Assembly (NCBI RefSeq): GCF_000719555.1
Contig: NZ_JOGX01000028.1
Location: 11,945-75,944, forward strand
DNA from: Streptomyces sp. NRRL F-5727
Lineage (GTDB): Bacteria > Actinomycetota > Actinomycetes > Streptomycetales > Streptomycetaceae
Direction: 5' to 3'
DNA length: 64,000 nt
The first letter of the stretch is position 1. Each line of letters starts with the position of its first letter. The position numbers and the translations under genes were made by a program. The notes under the pieces are model-generated. The model searched no databases, was not told where the DNA came from, and saw only the letters and a list, made by a program, of their open reading frames with translations. Positions 42,780 to 51,634 of the stretch are shown one piece after another.

Positions 42780-44192
42780 TCAGCCGGCGACGCGGGCCAT
42801 CCACTCCTCCACCTCGGCGGAGGTGCGCGGCAGGGCGGCGGAGAGGTTCTCGTGGCCGTCCTCGGTGACCAGCAGGTCGTCCTCGATACGGACGCCGATG
42901 CCGCGCCACTCCTCGGGGACGGTCAGGTCGTCGGGCTGGAAGTAGAGGCCCGGCTCGACCGTGAGGACCATGCCCGGCGCGAGGAAGCCGTCGACGTACT
43001 CCTCGTTCCGCGCGGACGCGCAGTCGTGCACGTCCAGGCCGAGCATGTGGCCGGTGCCGGCCATGGTGAAGCGGCGCTGGAGGCCGAGCTCGTACGCGCG
43101 GTCCACCGGGCCCTCGATGAAGCCCCACTCGACCAGCCGGGCCGCCAGGTGCCGCTGGGCGGCCTCGTGGAAGGCGCGGTAGGGGGCGCCGGGCTTGACG
43201 GCGTCGAAACCGGCCTGCTGGGCCTCGTACACGGCGTCGTAGACCTGCCGCTGCACGGGGGTGAAGGTGCCGCTGATGGGGAGGGTGCGGGTGACGTCCG
43301 CGGTGTAGAGGGAGTGGGTCTCCACGCCCGCGTCGAAGAGCAGCAGCTCGCCGGGGCGGACCGGGCCGTCGTTGGCGGTCCAGTGCATGATCGTGGCGTG
43401 GTCGCCGGCGGCGCAGATGGAGCCGTAGCCCACCGAGTTGCCCTCCAGGCGGGCGCGGCGGAAGAAGGTGCCCTCGATCCACCGCTCGGAGGTGGCGACC
43501 GCGGTGGAGAGGTCGCCGATGGCGTCGGTGAAGCCGCGGACGGTGGAGTCGACGGCCTTGCGGAGCTCGCCGATCTCCCAGGCGTCCTTGACCAGGCGCA
43601 GCTCGCTGAGGGCGTCCTCCAGCTCGGTGTCGCGCTCCTCGTCGGTGGTGACCGCCGCCTCCAGGGCGGGGTCGACGCCGCGGACGATCCGGGTGGGCAC
43701 GCCGGCGCCGGCGGCCAGGTGCGCGGGGAGTTCGCGGACGTCGCGGCAGGGCAGTCCGAGGACGCGCTCGGCCTCGGCGAGGGAGAGCCGGCGGCCCATC
43801 CACAGTTCGGCGGTGTAGCCGATCCAGAAGGTGTCGTCGTCGCGGCCGTCGCGCGGCAGCACGTGGCAGTGCGCGTCGTGGCCGCCGTCGGCGCGGGGCT
43901 CCAGGACGAGCGCGCAGTCGCGGGCCTGGTCGCCGGTCATGTGGACGTAGGCGGAGTGCGGGCGGAAGGGGTAGGTGTCGTCGTTGGAGCGCACCTTGAG
44001 GTTGCCGGAGGGGATCACCAGACGCTCGCCGGGGAACCGCGCGGAGAGCGCGGCCCGGCGGGCGGCCGCGTACGGCGCCTGCTCGGCCTGGACCAGGTCG
44101 TGCCGCTCGGTGTCGGCCCAGCCGGTCCGCATCAGGGCGGAGAGCTCCTCGGAGATGCCGTCGTACAGGCCGTTCTTGCGACCCTTCGCCAC
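42780..44192 (-). CDS. pepP: aminopeptidase P (Xaa-Pro aminopeptidase)
   Basis: A 470-residue M24B metallopeptidase that removes an N-terminal residue before proline. An N-terminal creatinase-like domain (about 40-200) precedes the pita-bread catalytic domain. The dimetal ligands are in LLLFDAGVETHSLYTADVTRT, GTGHMLGLDVHDCA, MVLTVEPGLYF and GIGVRIEDDLLVTE. Length and layout match the Streptomyces PepP enzymes. AAGGAG precedes the GTG at 44192. It is divergent from a TrmB/LuxR-type gene that may regulate it. Confidence 0.93.
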   Translation of the reverse strand: MAKGRKNGLYDGISEELSALMRTGWADTERHDLVQAEQAPYAAARRAALSARFPGERLVIPSGNLKVRSNDDTYPFRPHSAYVHMTGDQARDCALVLEPRADGGHDAHCHVLPRDGRDDDTFWIGYTAELWMGRRLSLAEAERVLGLPCRDVRELPAHLAAGAGVPTRIVRGVDPALEAAVTTDEERDTELEDALSELRLVKDAWEIGELRKAVDSTVRGFTDAIGDLSTAVATSERWIEGTFFRRARLEGNSVGYGSICAAGDHATIMHWTANDGPVRPGELLLFDAGVETHSLYTADVTRTLPISGTFTPVQRQVYDAVYEAQQAGFDAVKPGAPYRAFHEAAQRHLAARLVEWGFIEGPVDRAYELGLQRRFTMAGTGHMLGLDVHDCASARNEEYVDGFLAPGMVLTVEPGLYFQPDDLTVPEEWRGIGVRIEDDLLVTEDGHENLSAALPRTSAEVEEWMARVAG

Positions 44193-44285
44193 GTCGTGCT
44201 CCTTCGTCGTGAGTGCCTCGTGGAACCGCCGGTCATCGGCGGCCCACGGACCGTAGCCCGCCGTGCGGACCGACGGGGCCCAGCA

Positions 44286-44298
44286 GTGCCAGTGGCAC
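44286..44298. promoter_or_regulatory. inverted repeat GTGCCA-g-TGGCAC before a TrmB/LuxR-type gene
   Basis: A perfect 6-bp inverted repeat with a one-base centre lies 31 bp before the -10 box of the regulator gene and within the divergent promoter region shared with pepP. It is a candidate operator, but the arms are short. Confidence 0.35.
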
Positions 44299-44329
44299 GG
44301 ATCGGACACCGGGAGGCGTCGGGGGCGCT

Positions 44330-44335
44330 CAGAAT
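44330..44335 (+). promoter_or_regulatory. -10 box CAGAAT of the second TrmB/LuxR-type gene
   Basis: CAGAAT ends 7 bases before the ATG at 44343 and has no ribosome site after it. The in-frame ATG at 44334 would lie inside this box, which supports 44343 as the true start. Confidence 0.45.
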
Positions 44336-44342
44336 GGGTGCC

Positions 44343-45326
44343 ATGGCGAACGCGAGACTGGGCGAGGCCCTGCGGCTCCTGGGCCTCGGCGACGGGGCGG
44401 CGCGGGTGTACCACGCGCTCCTGGAGCGGGCCCCGGCACCGCTGGAGGCGATCGGCGCGGCGGCCGGGCTCGACGGGCCGGCGCTGGCGGAGGCGTACGG
44501 GGAGCTGGTCGACGCGGGGCTGGCCAGCGCGGCGGCGGAGGACGGCGACACGGTGGCGCCGGTGCCGCCGGCGGCGGGCCTGGAGATCCTGGGCCGGCAC
44601 CGGGCGGCGGAGCTGGACGAGTCCCGGATCACGGTGGGGGGCGCCTTCGAGGCGTTCCGGCGGCAGCGGCTCGCCGCGCGGGACCACGACCTGGTCGAGG
44701 TGGTGACCGGAGAGGCGATCGGGCCCCGGATGCGGCAGGCGTGGGCGAGCGCCCGGCAGCAGATCCGGCAGCTGGACTCGCCGCCGTACTTCACGGTCCC
44801 CGGCGCGACCGACGACGCGCTGGCGACGCTCGCCCGGGGCGTCACCCAGCGGGTCATCTACTCCCGGGCGTCGCTGGAGCAGCCGGGCCATCTGGAGCGG
44901 TCGATCGAGCCGGTGATCGCGGCCGGCGAGCAGGCCCGGGTGCTGCCGTCCGTACCGGTCAAGCTGGTGATCATCGACGAGGCGTACGCGCTGGTGTCGC
45001 TGTCGATCCGGGAGGCCGACGTGTTCACCACGATGCTGGTGGTGCAGCCGTGCGGACTGCTCTCGGCGCTCGTGGCGCTCTTCGAGCAGTGCTGGCGGGA
45101 CGCGCTGCCCTTCCACGGCCGCACCGCCCTCCCGGGCGGGCTCCGGCCGGCCGACCGGCGGCTGCTGTGGCTGCTGGCCGGGGGTGCGGCGGACGAGGTG
45201 ATCGCCCGGGAGATCGGCGTCAGCCGCCGCACCCTCTTCCGCCGGATCCAGGTCCTGATGGCCCGGCTGGGCGCCGCCAACCGTTTCCAGCTGGCGCTCC
45301 AGGCCCAACGGCACGGCTGGCTCTGA
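44343..45326 (+). CDS. TrmB/LuxR-type helix-turn-helix regulator
   Basis: A 327-residue paralogue of the regulator at 35790. It has an N-terminal winged helix (LGLGDGAARVYHALLERAPAPLEAIGAAAGLDGPALAEA), a middle phospholipase-D-like domain (QRVIYSRASLEQPGHLE, PVKLVIIDEAYALVSL) and a C-terminal LuxR-type HTH (LRPADRRLLWLLAGGAADEVIAREIGVSRRTLFRRIQVLMARLGAANRFQLAL). Both paralogues end in HGWL or HGWLPAREG. It probably controls the divergent pepP or a distant target. The middle domain looks like a ligand or phosphodiester sensor, but the catalytic HKD motif is absent. Confidence 0.85.
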   Translation: MANARLGEALRLLGLGDGAARVYHALLERAPAPLEAIGAAAGLDGPALAEAYGELVDAGLASAAAEDGDTVAPVPPAAGLEILGRHRAAELDESRITVGGAFEAFRRQRLAARDHDLVEVVTGEAIGPRMRQAWASARQQIRQLDSPPYFTVPGATDDALATLARGVTQRVIYSRASLEQPGHLERSIEPVIAAGEQARVLPSVPVKLVIIDEAYALVSLSIREADVFTTMLVVQPCGLLSALVALFEQCWRDALPFHGRTALPGGLRPADRRLLWLLAGGAADEVIAREIGVSRRTLFRRIQVLMARLGAANRFQLALQAQRHGWL

Positions 45327-45335
45327 CCGCTCGGG

Positions 45336-47354
45336 TCAGGAGCCCAGGTGCTTGCGCAGGAAGGTGTACATCAGGGCCTTGTTGCGGGCCGCCTGCGCGT
45401 TGTCGGTGGCGCCCGCGTGCCCGCCGCCGGTGTTCTCGTGGAAGAGCACCGGGTGGCCCAGCTCGCGCAGCCGCGCCGCCGCCTTCCGCGCGTGCCCGGG
45501 GTGGACCCGGTCGTCGCGGGTGGAGGTGGTGAGCAGCACCGGCGGGTAGGGGGCGTCGGCGGTGAGCCGGTGGTACGGCGAGAGCTCCCGCAGGTGCGGC
45601 AGGTCGGCCTCGTCGTCGGGGTCGCCGTACTCGGCGATCCAGGAGGCGCCGGCGAGCAGCTTGTGGAAGCGGAGCATGTCGAGCAGCGGCACCTGGCAGA
45701 CGATCGCGCCGAACAGCTCCGGGTAGCGGGTGAGCATGGCGCCCATCAGGAGGCCGCCGTTGCTGCCGCCGGCCGCGCCGAGCTGCGCCGGGGTGGTGAT
45801 GCCGCGGGCCACGAGGTCGCGGGCGACGGCCGCGAAGTCCTCGAAGGCCCGGTGCCGGTGGGCGCCGAGCGCGGCCTGGTGCCAGTCGGGGCCGTACTCG
45901 CCGCCGCCGCGGATGTTGGCGATGACGTACGTGCCGCCGGTCTCCAGCCAGCCGCGGCCGGTGAGGGCCGCGTACGACGGGGTGAGGGAGACCTCGAAGC
46001 CGCCGTAGCCGTAGAGGAGGGCGGGGCCGGGGCCCTCGGAGCGGTCGGGGCCGATGACGAAGTACGGGACGCGGGTCCCGTCCTCCGAGACGGCGAACGC
46101 CTGCTCGACGGAGAGTCCCGAGGTGTCGAAGCGGGCCGGGGCCTGCCGGAGGATCTCGGTGTCGCCGCCGATGGTGCCGCGGGTCAGGGTGGACGGCTGG
46201 AGGAAACCGGAGACGTCGAGGAAGTACTCGTCGGAGACGTCCGGATCGGTGTCGGTGACGGCGACCGCCGACAGCGGCGGGACGTCGGCGAGCGGGGCGC
46301 GCGACCAGCCGCCCTCCTCGCGCGGGGTGAGCACCTCGATGCGGGTGCTGACGTCCCGCATGGTCTCCAGGACGAGGTGGTGCCGGGTCCAGGAGTGGCC
46401 GGCGAGCGCGGTCCGCTCGTCGGGGGTGAAGAGGGCCTCGGCGGTGCGGTCGCCGGCCAGGAAGGCGTCGAAGCCGAAGGCGAGGAGGGCGCCGGCGGGG
46501 TGGCCGAGCCAGGGCGACTTGAGGGTGACGATCAGGTGCCGGCGGTGGGCGTAGACCTCGGCGTCCTCCGGGACGTCGATCCGCACCAGCCGGTCGTCGG
46601 CGGTGAGGAGGTGGGTCTCGCTGCGGAAGAAGTCGAGGGAGCGGCCGACGAAGCTCCGCTCGTAGCCGGGGGTGGCGTCGTGCCAGGCCCAGGCGGAGAC
46701 GTCGGCGGCCTCGCCCTCGAAGACGGTGGGGGCCTCGGCGAGCGGGGTGCCGCGCCGCCAGCGGCGGACCGTGCGCGGGTAGCCGGCGTCGGTGAGCGAG
46801 CCGGGGCCGTGGTCGGTGCCGACGAAGACGGTGTCGGCGTCGATCCAGCCGATGCTGGTCTTGGCCTCGGGGACGGTGAAGCCGCCGTCCACGAAGGCGC
46901 GGGACTCCAGGTCGAACTCGCGGACCACGGTGGCGTCGCCGCCGTCCCGGGAGAGGCTGACGAGCGCCCGGTCGTGGGCGGGCCGCAGGACCCGGGCCCC
47001 GGCCCACACCCACTTCTCGCCCTCGGCCTCGGCGAGCGCGTCCACGTCGAGGAGCGTCTCCCACTCGGGGGCGTCCTTGCGGTACTGCTCCAGGGTGGTG
47101 CGCCGCCACAGGCCCCGTACGTGCTCGGCGTCCTGCCAGAAGTTGTAGAGCCAGGGGCCTCGGCGGGTGGTGTACGGGATGCGGTCGACGGCGTCGAGCA
47201 CCTCGCGCAGGCGGTCGGCGAAGGCGTCGAAGCCGGGCCCGGCGGCGAGCTCGGCCTCGGTCTCCGCGTTCCGCTCGGCCACCCAGGCGAGGGCGGCCTC
47301 GCCGTCGACGTCTTCCAGCCACAGGTACGGGTCGTCATGGTTCACGCGTGTCAT
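45336..47354 (-). CDS. prolyl oligopeptidase family serine peptidase (S9)
   Basis: A 672-residue S9A peptidase with an N-terminal propeller (about 70-400) and a C-terminal alpha/beta-hydrolase domain. The catalytic Ser is in GGSNGGLLMG, the Asp in TSTRDDRVHPGHA and the His in TGGGHAGATD. The start DDPYLWLEDVDGEAALAWV is the classic POP entry. It cleaves short peptides after proline in the cytosol. It lies 31 bp behind the protein-kinase gene and may be read through from it. It converges with a regulator gene, ending 9 bp from it. GTG at 47342 is an alternative start. Confidence 0.93.
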   Translation of the reverse strand: MTRVNHDDPYLWLEDVDGEAALAWVAERNAETEAELAAGPGFDAFADRLREVLDAVDRIPYTTRRGPWLYNFWQDAEHVRGLWRRTTLEQYRKDAPEWETLLDVDALAEAEGEKWVWAGARVLRPAHDRALVSLSRDGGDATVVREFDLESRAFVDGGFTVPEAKTSIGWIDADTVFVGTDHGPGSLTDAGYPRTVRRWRRGTPLAEAPTVFEGEAADVSAWAWHDATPGYERSFVGRSLDFFRSETHLLTADDRLVRIDVPEDAEVYAHRRHLIVTLKSPWLGHPAGALLAFGFDAFLAGDRTAEALFTPDERTALAGHSWTRHHLVLETMRDVSTRIEVLTPREEGGWSRAPLADVPPLSAVAVTDTDPDVSDEYFLDVSGFLQPSTLTRGTIGGDTEILRQAPARFDTSGLSVEQAFAVSEDGTRVPYFVIGPDRSEGPGPALLYGYGGFEVSLTPSYAALTGRGWLETGGTYVIANIRGGGEYGPDWHQAALGAHRHRAFEDFAAVARDLVARGITTPAQLGAAGGSNGGLLMGAMLTRYPELFGAIVCQVPLLDMLRFHKLLAGASWIAEYGDPDDEADLPHLRELSPYHRLTADAPYPPVLLTTSTRDDRVHPGHARKAAARLRELGHPVLFHENTGGGHAGATDNAQAARNKALMYTFLRKHLGS

Positions 47355-47385
47355 TGTCCCCCGGCGCCCGCCGGAGCCGGTCCGG

Positions 47386-49050
47386 TCAGTCGGCGACCAG
47401 CTTGTGCACCTGGGTCCCGTCGGCGTCGACGGCGAGGTAGCCCGTCGCGGAGTGGTCGTTGGTGCGGTAGACGAGGAGGGTGGGGCGGTTCTCGTTGAAG
47501 GTCCAGCGCTCGGCGATCAGGTAGCGGGAGGTGGGCGACTCGACCTTGAGCTCGCGGTCGGCGCGCTTCGCCAGCTCCGGCAGGTCGTCCCAGGGCATCC
47601 GGGTCGGGTCGAACGGCTGCTGCTCGGGACGGGAGGAGCTGATGGTGCCGCCGACGCCCTGCCGGCTGACCTCGCCGTCCCGGTAGATGTACCGGTCGTA
47701 GGTCCTGGCGCCGGGCTTGGTGGGGATCTCGGCGACGACGTACTCCTCGTAGACGACCAGCTGTTTGACGGTGGACACACCGGTGGCGTCCCGGAAGGCG
47801 GCGACGGCGGTGCGGACGCCCGCGGGGGTGAGGTGGGAGCCGGCGGCGGGGGTCGTCGGGGGCGTGGTCGCCGGGGTGTCGCCCGGCGAGGCGGTGGCGC
47901 CCGTGGAGCCGGTGGAGCCCGTCGAACCGGTGGAAGCGGTCTGCTTGCCGTCGCCGGTGCCGGAGCCGAGGCCGCCGGTGCCGCCGGTGCTGCCGGCGTC
48001 GCCGCCCTTCGGGAGGAACTGGGTGAGGGCCAGGGCGAACAGCGCCGCCGCGACCACGAGGCCGCCCGCGAGCCGGGCGAGGCGCCTGCGCCGGTCGGGG
48101 GCGGGGGCGGGGACGTGTTGCGGGCGAGCGTACGGGTGGGGCGGCGGCGCCTGGTACGCGAGCGGGGTCGGCGGACCGAAGCCCGGGGGCACGGCGTCGG
48201 CGGGGACGGCCGCCGCCTCGGCGAGGAGGCGGTCGAGCTCGGCGCCGTCCGGGCGCAGGGCGGGGTCGCGGACGAGGAGCCGGGTGAGGACGGGTCCGAG
48301 GGCGCCGGACCGGACCGGCGGCGGGATCGGGTCGTCGAGGACGGCGACGACGGTGGCGAGGCTGGTGGCACGGCGCAGCGGGTGGTGGCCCTCGGTCGCC
48401 ACGTACAGGAGCATGCCGAGCGACCACAGGTCGGAGGCCGGGTTGCCCTCCTCGCCGCGGACCCGCTCGGGGGCGATGAAGTCGGCGGAGCCGATGAGGT
48501 CGCCGGAGGCGGTGAGCCGGGAGGTGGCCTCGTCGAAGGCGGCGATGCCGAAGTCGGTGAGGACGGCGCCGCCTTCGGCGCGCAGCAGGACGTTGGCGGG
48601 CTTGACGTCGCGGTGCTGGATGCCGGCGGCGTGGGCGGCGCGCAGCGCGGCGAGGACCTGCCGGCCGAGGGCGACGGCCTCGGGGACGGGGAGCGGTCCT
48701 GCGGCGAGCCGGTCGGCGACGGAGCTGCCCTCGACGAGTTCCATGACGATCCACGGCGCGGAGCCGTCGGCGGGCTCGACGATGTGGTGCACCGTCACGA
48801 CGTGCGGGTGGGAGAGCCGGGCGAGCGCGCGGGCCTCGCGGATCGCCCGGGCCCGCAGCTGGGCCGTCAGGCCGGGGTGGGCCTCCTCGGCGGCCGGGTC
48901 CGGCGGGCGGACCTCCTTGAGCGCGACGTCCCGGTCGAGGGCGATGTCGCGGGCCCGCCAGACGGTGCCCATGCCGCCGCTGCCCAGCCGGGAGATCAGC
49001 CGGAACCGTCCGTCGACGAGAGGTCTGCCGTCGTCGTCACTCGTGTTCAT
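47386..49050 (-). CDS. membrane serine/threonine protein kinase (PknB-like)
   Basis: A 554-residue Hanks-type kinase. The glycine loop is LGSGGMGTVWRA, the catalytic loop is HRDVKPANVLL and the DFG motif is LTDFGIAAF. A Pro-rich linker leads to one transmembrane helix (LAGGLVVAAALFALALTQFL, about residue 340). The extracellular part opens with a Gly/Ser/Thr-rich spacer (STGSTGSTGSTG) and ends in an unrecognised domain of about 150 residues (HLTPAGVRTAVAAFRDATG to the end). PASTA repeats are absent. TACGAT 8 bases before the ATG suggests a leaderless mRNA. Confidence 0.92.
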   Translation of the reverse strand: MNTSDDDGRPLVDGRFRLISRLGSGGMGTVWRARDIALDRDVALKEVRPPDPAAEEAHPGLTAQLRARAIREARALARLSHPHVVTVHHIVEPADGSAPWIVMELVEGSSVADRLAAGPLPVPEAVALGRQVLAALRAAHAAGIQHRDVKPANVLLRAEGGAVLTDFGIAAFDEATSRLTASGDLIGSADFIAPERVRGEEGNPASDLWSLGMLLYVATEGHHPLRRATSLATVVAVLDDPIPPPVRSGALGPVLTRLLVRDPALRPDGAELDRLLAEAAAVPADAVPPGFGPPTPLAYQAPPPHPYARPQHVPAPAPDRRRRLARLAGGLVVAAALFALALTQFLPKGGDAGSTGGTGGLGSGTGDGKQTASTGSTGSTGSTGATASPGDTPATTPPTTPAAGSHLTPAGVRTAVAAFRDATGVSTVKQLVVYEEYVVAEIPTKPGARTYDRYIYRDGEVSRQGVGGTISSSRPEQQPFDPTRMPWDDLPELAKRADRELKVESPTSRYLIAERWTFNENRPTLLVYRTNDHSATGYLAVDADGTQVHKLVAD

Positions 49051-49058
49051 GAGCGATC

Positions 49059-49064
49059 ATCGTA
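49059..49064 (-). promoter_or_regulatory. -10 box TACGAT of the kinase gene
   Basis: On the minus strand TACGAT ends 8 bases before the kinase ATG at 49050, with no ribosome site between them. Confidence 0.4.
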
Positions 49065-49085
49065 GGCGCCCCGGGTGACAGCCGG

Positions 49086-49111
49086 GGTCCGGGCGGCGTA
49101 CCGCCCGGACC
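49086..49111 (-). terminator. stem-loop terminator after the acyl-CoA dehydrogenase
   Basis: A perfect 11-bp stem (GGTCCGGGCGG with its complement) around a CGTA loop lies 8 bp after the acyl-CoA dehydrogenase stop on the minus strand. Confidence 0.75.
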
Positions 49112-49118
49112 GGCGGGG

Positions 49119-50840
49119 TCAGGGCTTCATCTCGTAGGCGCCGGAGAGGGCTTCGACGCGGGCCCAGACGCGGGCCGTGCGGGCCTCGTCGACGGCGGGG
49201 CGGCGGACCGCGCCGAGCGCCCAGGTCTGCTGCGCCTCGGTGGCGGAGTCCTTGCCGTGGAGTTCGACGGCGTGGGCGGAGAAGTCGCGGACGAGGACGG
49301 CGAACAGCTCGTCGAGGACGTCGTCGTCGAGGCCGGTGAGGGCGGCCTGCTCCAGGACGAGCTGGGCGTGGACGACGAGCGCGAAGAGCTGGCCGACGGC
49401 GAGGAGCAGGTCGAGGTCGCGGCTCTGGGCCTCGTCGGGGGCGGCGGTGCGGACGAAGTCGCAGAGGGCGTCGGCCTGTTCGCGGAAGCGGGCGACGTTC
49501 GGGAGCCGGTCGTACGCGTCGAAGGCGGGCCGCCAGTCGTGGAAGCGGACGGAGCCGAGGCCGCGGGCGGGGCCCTGGCGGAAGAGGAAGTCGTCGTCGG
49601 CGGCGTCGAGGCGGGTGGGGACGGCCGGCTGGTCGACCGGGTCCAGGAGGTGGTTGCGGAGGAACTTGAGGATCAGGGCGAGGTTGACGTGGACCGTGCC
49701 CTCCAGCTTGGGCAGGCCGCGGATCTCGACGGCGGCCTGGGCGAAGTAGTTGTCCTTCTCGAAGCCCTTGGCGGCGATGACGTCCCACATGAGGTCGATG
49801 ACCTTCTCGCCCTCGGTGGTCACCTTCATCTTCGTCATGGGGTTGAAGAGGAGGTAGCGGCGGTCGTCGGGACCGGCGGTGCGGAAGTAGTCGACGGCGC
49901 GGTCGCTGAAGAGCTTCATGCCGGCCAGCCGGACGTAGGCGTCGGTGAGTTCGCGGCGCACGTGCGGGAAGGCGGTGACGGGGCGGCCGTAGAGGACGCG
50001 GTTGTGGGCGTGGGTGACGGCCTCGTACATCGCGTGCTCGCAGATGCCGATGGAGGCGGTGCAGAGGTTGAACTTGCCGACGTTGACGGTGTTGAGGGCG
50101 GCGTCGAAGGCGGCGCGGCCGGTGTGCAGGACGTCCGCGGCGGCGACCGGGTACTCCTCCAGGCGGAACTCGCTGACGAACTTGGAGGAGTCGACGACGT
50201 TCTTGACCAGGTGGTAGGCCGGGTGGCGGCTGTCGGCGGCGAAGAAGACGTAGCCGTCGGGGCCCTCGACGTCGGTGCGGCGGCCGAAGACGGAGACGAG
50301 CCCCGCCTTGTTGCCGTTGCCGATGTAGTACTTGGAGCCGCTGGCCCGGAAGCCGCCCTCGCCGTCGGGGGTGAGCAGCATGTCGGTGGAGTAGATGTCG
50401 GCGCCGTGCGTCTTCTCGGAGAGGCCGAAGGCGAACACCTCGCCCTGGTCGAGGAGTTCGGCGGCGCGGGCACGGGCGGCGGCGTTGTCGCTCTGCCAGA
50501 CCGGGCCGAGGCCGAGGATGGTGACCTGCCAGGCGTACCAGTAGTCGAGCCCGTAGAAGCCGAGGATCTCGTTGAGGGCGGCGATGCGGGCGGTGTCCCA
50601 GCGCTTGTCGGCGTGGCCGCCGGCCTCGCCGGCGGGGGTCAGGAAGGTGGCGAAGAGCCCTTCCTTCGCGGCGAAGGCGAGGAAGTCGCCGAGCCAGGCG
50701 CGGGTGCGGTAGTCCTCGATGATCCGGCGCTTGCCGCGCTCCTCGAACCAGTCGACGGTGGCGCGCAGCAGCCGGCGGGTCTCGGGGTCGAAGTGCGCGG
50801 GGTCGTAGGTGCGCGGGTTGAACAGCAGGGCGTCGGCCAT
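49119..50840 (-). CDS. acyl-CoA dehydrogenase family protein
   Basis: A 573-residue flavoprotein, longer than the usual 380 residues, of a type with an extended C-terminal domain. The FAD- and substrate-binding region is seen in EVFAFGLSEKTHGADIYSTDM and SGSKYYIGNGNKAG. TVNVGKFNLCTASIGICEHAMYEAVTHAHNRVLYG is the later core helix. The C-terminal 170 residues are helical and acidic. It oxidises an acyl-CoA, but the usual catalytic Glu is hard to place. It is 63 bp downstream of a PadR repressor on the same strand and is probably the main target of that repressor. Confidence 0.88.
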   Translation of the reverse strand: MADALLFNPRTYDPAHFDPETRRLLRATVDWFEERGKRRIIEDYRTRAWLGDFLAFAAKEGLFATFLTPAGEAGGHADKRWDTARIAALNEILGFYGLDYWYAWQVTILGLGPVWQSDNAAARARAAELLDQGEVFAFGLSEKTHGADIYSTDMLLTPDGEGGFRASGSKYYIGNGNKAGLVSVFGRRTDVEGPDGYVFFAADSRHPAYHLVKNVVDSSKFVSEFRLEEYPVAAADVLHTGRAAFDAALNTVNVGKFNLCTASIGICEHAMYEAVTHAHNRVLYGRPVTAFPHVRRELTDAYVRLAGMKLFSDRAVDYFRTAGPDDRRYLLFNPMTKMKVTTEGEKVIDLMWDVIAAKGFEKDNYFAQAAVEIRGLPKLEGTVHVNLALILKFLRNHLLDPVDQPAVPTRLDAADDDFLFRQGPARGLGSVRFHDWRPAFDAYDRLPNVARFREQADALCDFVRTAAPDEAQSRDLDLLLAVGQLFALVVHAQLVLEQAALTGLDDDVLDELFAVLVRDFSAHAVELHGKDSATEAQQTWALGAVRRPAVDEARTARVWARVEALSGAYEMKP

Positions 50841-50903
50841 GGGGTACCGCCTTGGGTTCGAGGGGTGGATGAGGGTGGGTGCGGGTCCGGAGGGCGGTGC
50901 CGC

Positions 50904-51464
50904 TCAGAACCTGCGCAGGGTGGCGAGGACGTCGTCGAGCCAGCCGATCATCATGCGTTCGTACGCGATGCCGCCGCGCAGCACGGCGTGCTGGAGCTCG
51001 CGTTCGGCGTCGGGCGGGGTGGCGTCGTCCGTGGCGTCGTCCGGTCGCGGCGGGAAGTCCCGGGCCTCGCCCGCGAGGTAGTGGGCGAGGCGGTCGGTGT
51101 GGGCCTGCCGGTGCCGCTCGACCTCGCGGACGAGGCCGGCGGGGTCGTCGAAGGCGGCGCCGCGGATCTTCACGGCGAGGTCGTGCCGGACGCTCTCGGG
51201 TTCGATCGGCTCGCGCAGCCAGGAGCTGAGGGCCGCGTGCCCGAGGTCGGCGACGGAGTACTCCTTCTTGTCCGGCCGCCCGTGCTGGGGGACGTCGCGG
51301 GCGGCGACCCAGCCGTCGTTCTCCATCCGCTTGAGCACGCGGTAGATCTGCTGGTGGGTGGCGGTCCAGAAGTAGCCGATGGACCGCTCGAACCGGCGGG
51401 CCAGTTCGTATCCGGACCCCGGCTTCTCCAGCAGGGACACGAGGATCGCGTGTTCGAGCGCCAT
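50904..51464 (-). CDS. PadR family transcriptional regulator
   Basis: A 186-residue PadR repressor. The N-terminal winged helix is ALEHAILVSLLEKPGSGYELARRFERSIGYFWTATHQQIYRVLKRMENDGWV, with the usual GYEL and HQQIYRVL motifs. The C-terminal Vir-like helical domain (residues 90-180) serves dimerisation. The ATG at 51464 is 11 bases from a perfect 24-bp palindrome, so autorepression is very likely. It is followed by the acyl-CoA dehydrogenase gene, which should share the control. The inducer is unknown and may be an acyl-CoA or phenolic acid. Confidence 0.93.
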   Translation of the reverse strand: MALEHAILVSLLEKPGSGYELARRFERSIGYFWTATHQQIYRVLKRMENDGWVAARDVPQHGRPDKKEYSVADLGHAALSSWLREPIEPESVRHDLAVKIRGAAFDDPAGLVREVERHRQAHTDRLAHYLAGEARDFPPRPDDATDDATPPDAERELQHAVLRGGIAYERMMIGWLDDVLATLRRF

Positions 51465-51475
51465 GCCCCCGATCC

Positions 51476-51499
51476 TGCTATGCAACTGGTTGCATAGCA
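51476..51499. promoter_or_regulatory. perfect 24-bp palindrome, PadR operator
   Basis: The arm TGCTATGCAAC, a TG centre and the exact reverse complement GTTGCATAGCA form a 24-bp dyad without mismatch, 11 bases before the PadR ATG. Its AT content is high for this genome. It fits an autoregulatory operator. Confidence 0.85.
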
Positions 51500-51621
51500 A
51501 GGCGGGCGCCCGCCGATGAGACGCGCCTCACCCCACGGGACCCCGCCCGTCACGCCGCCCGGAAGACCGAGGGGGGCGATCGGACGGCCGGACGGGCCCG
51601 TTCGCTGTCAGTGCCGCCGAC

Positions 51622-51627
51622 TAGGCT
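51622..51627 (+). promoter_or_regulatory. -10 box TAGGCT of the SUKH gene
   Basis: TAGGCT ends 7 bases before the ATG at 51635, again without a ribosome site. It is identical to the box before the M56 gene. Confidence 0.5.
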
Positions 51628-51634
51628 CCGCCGC

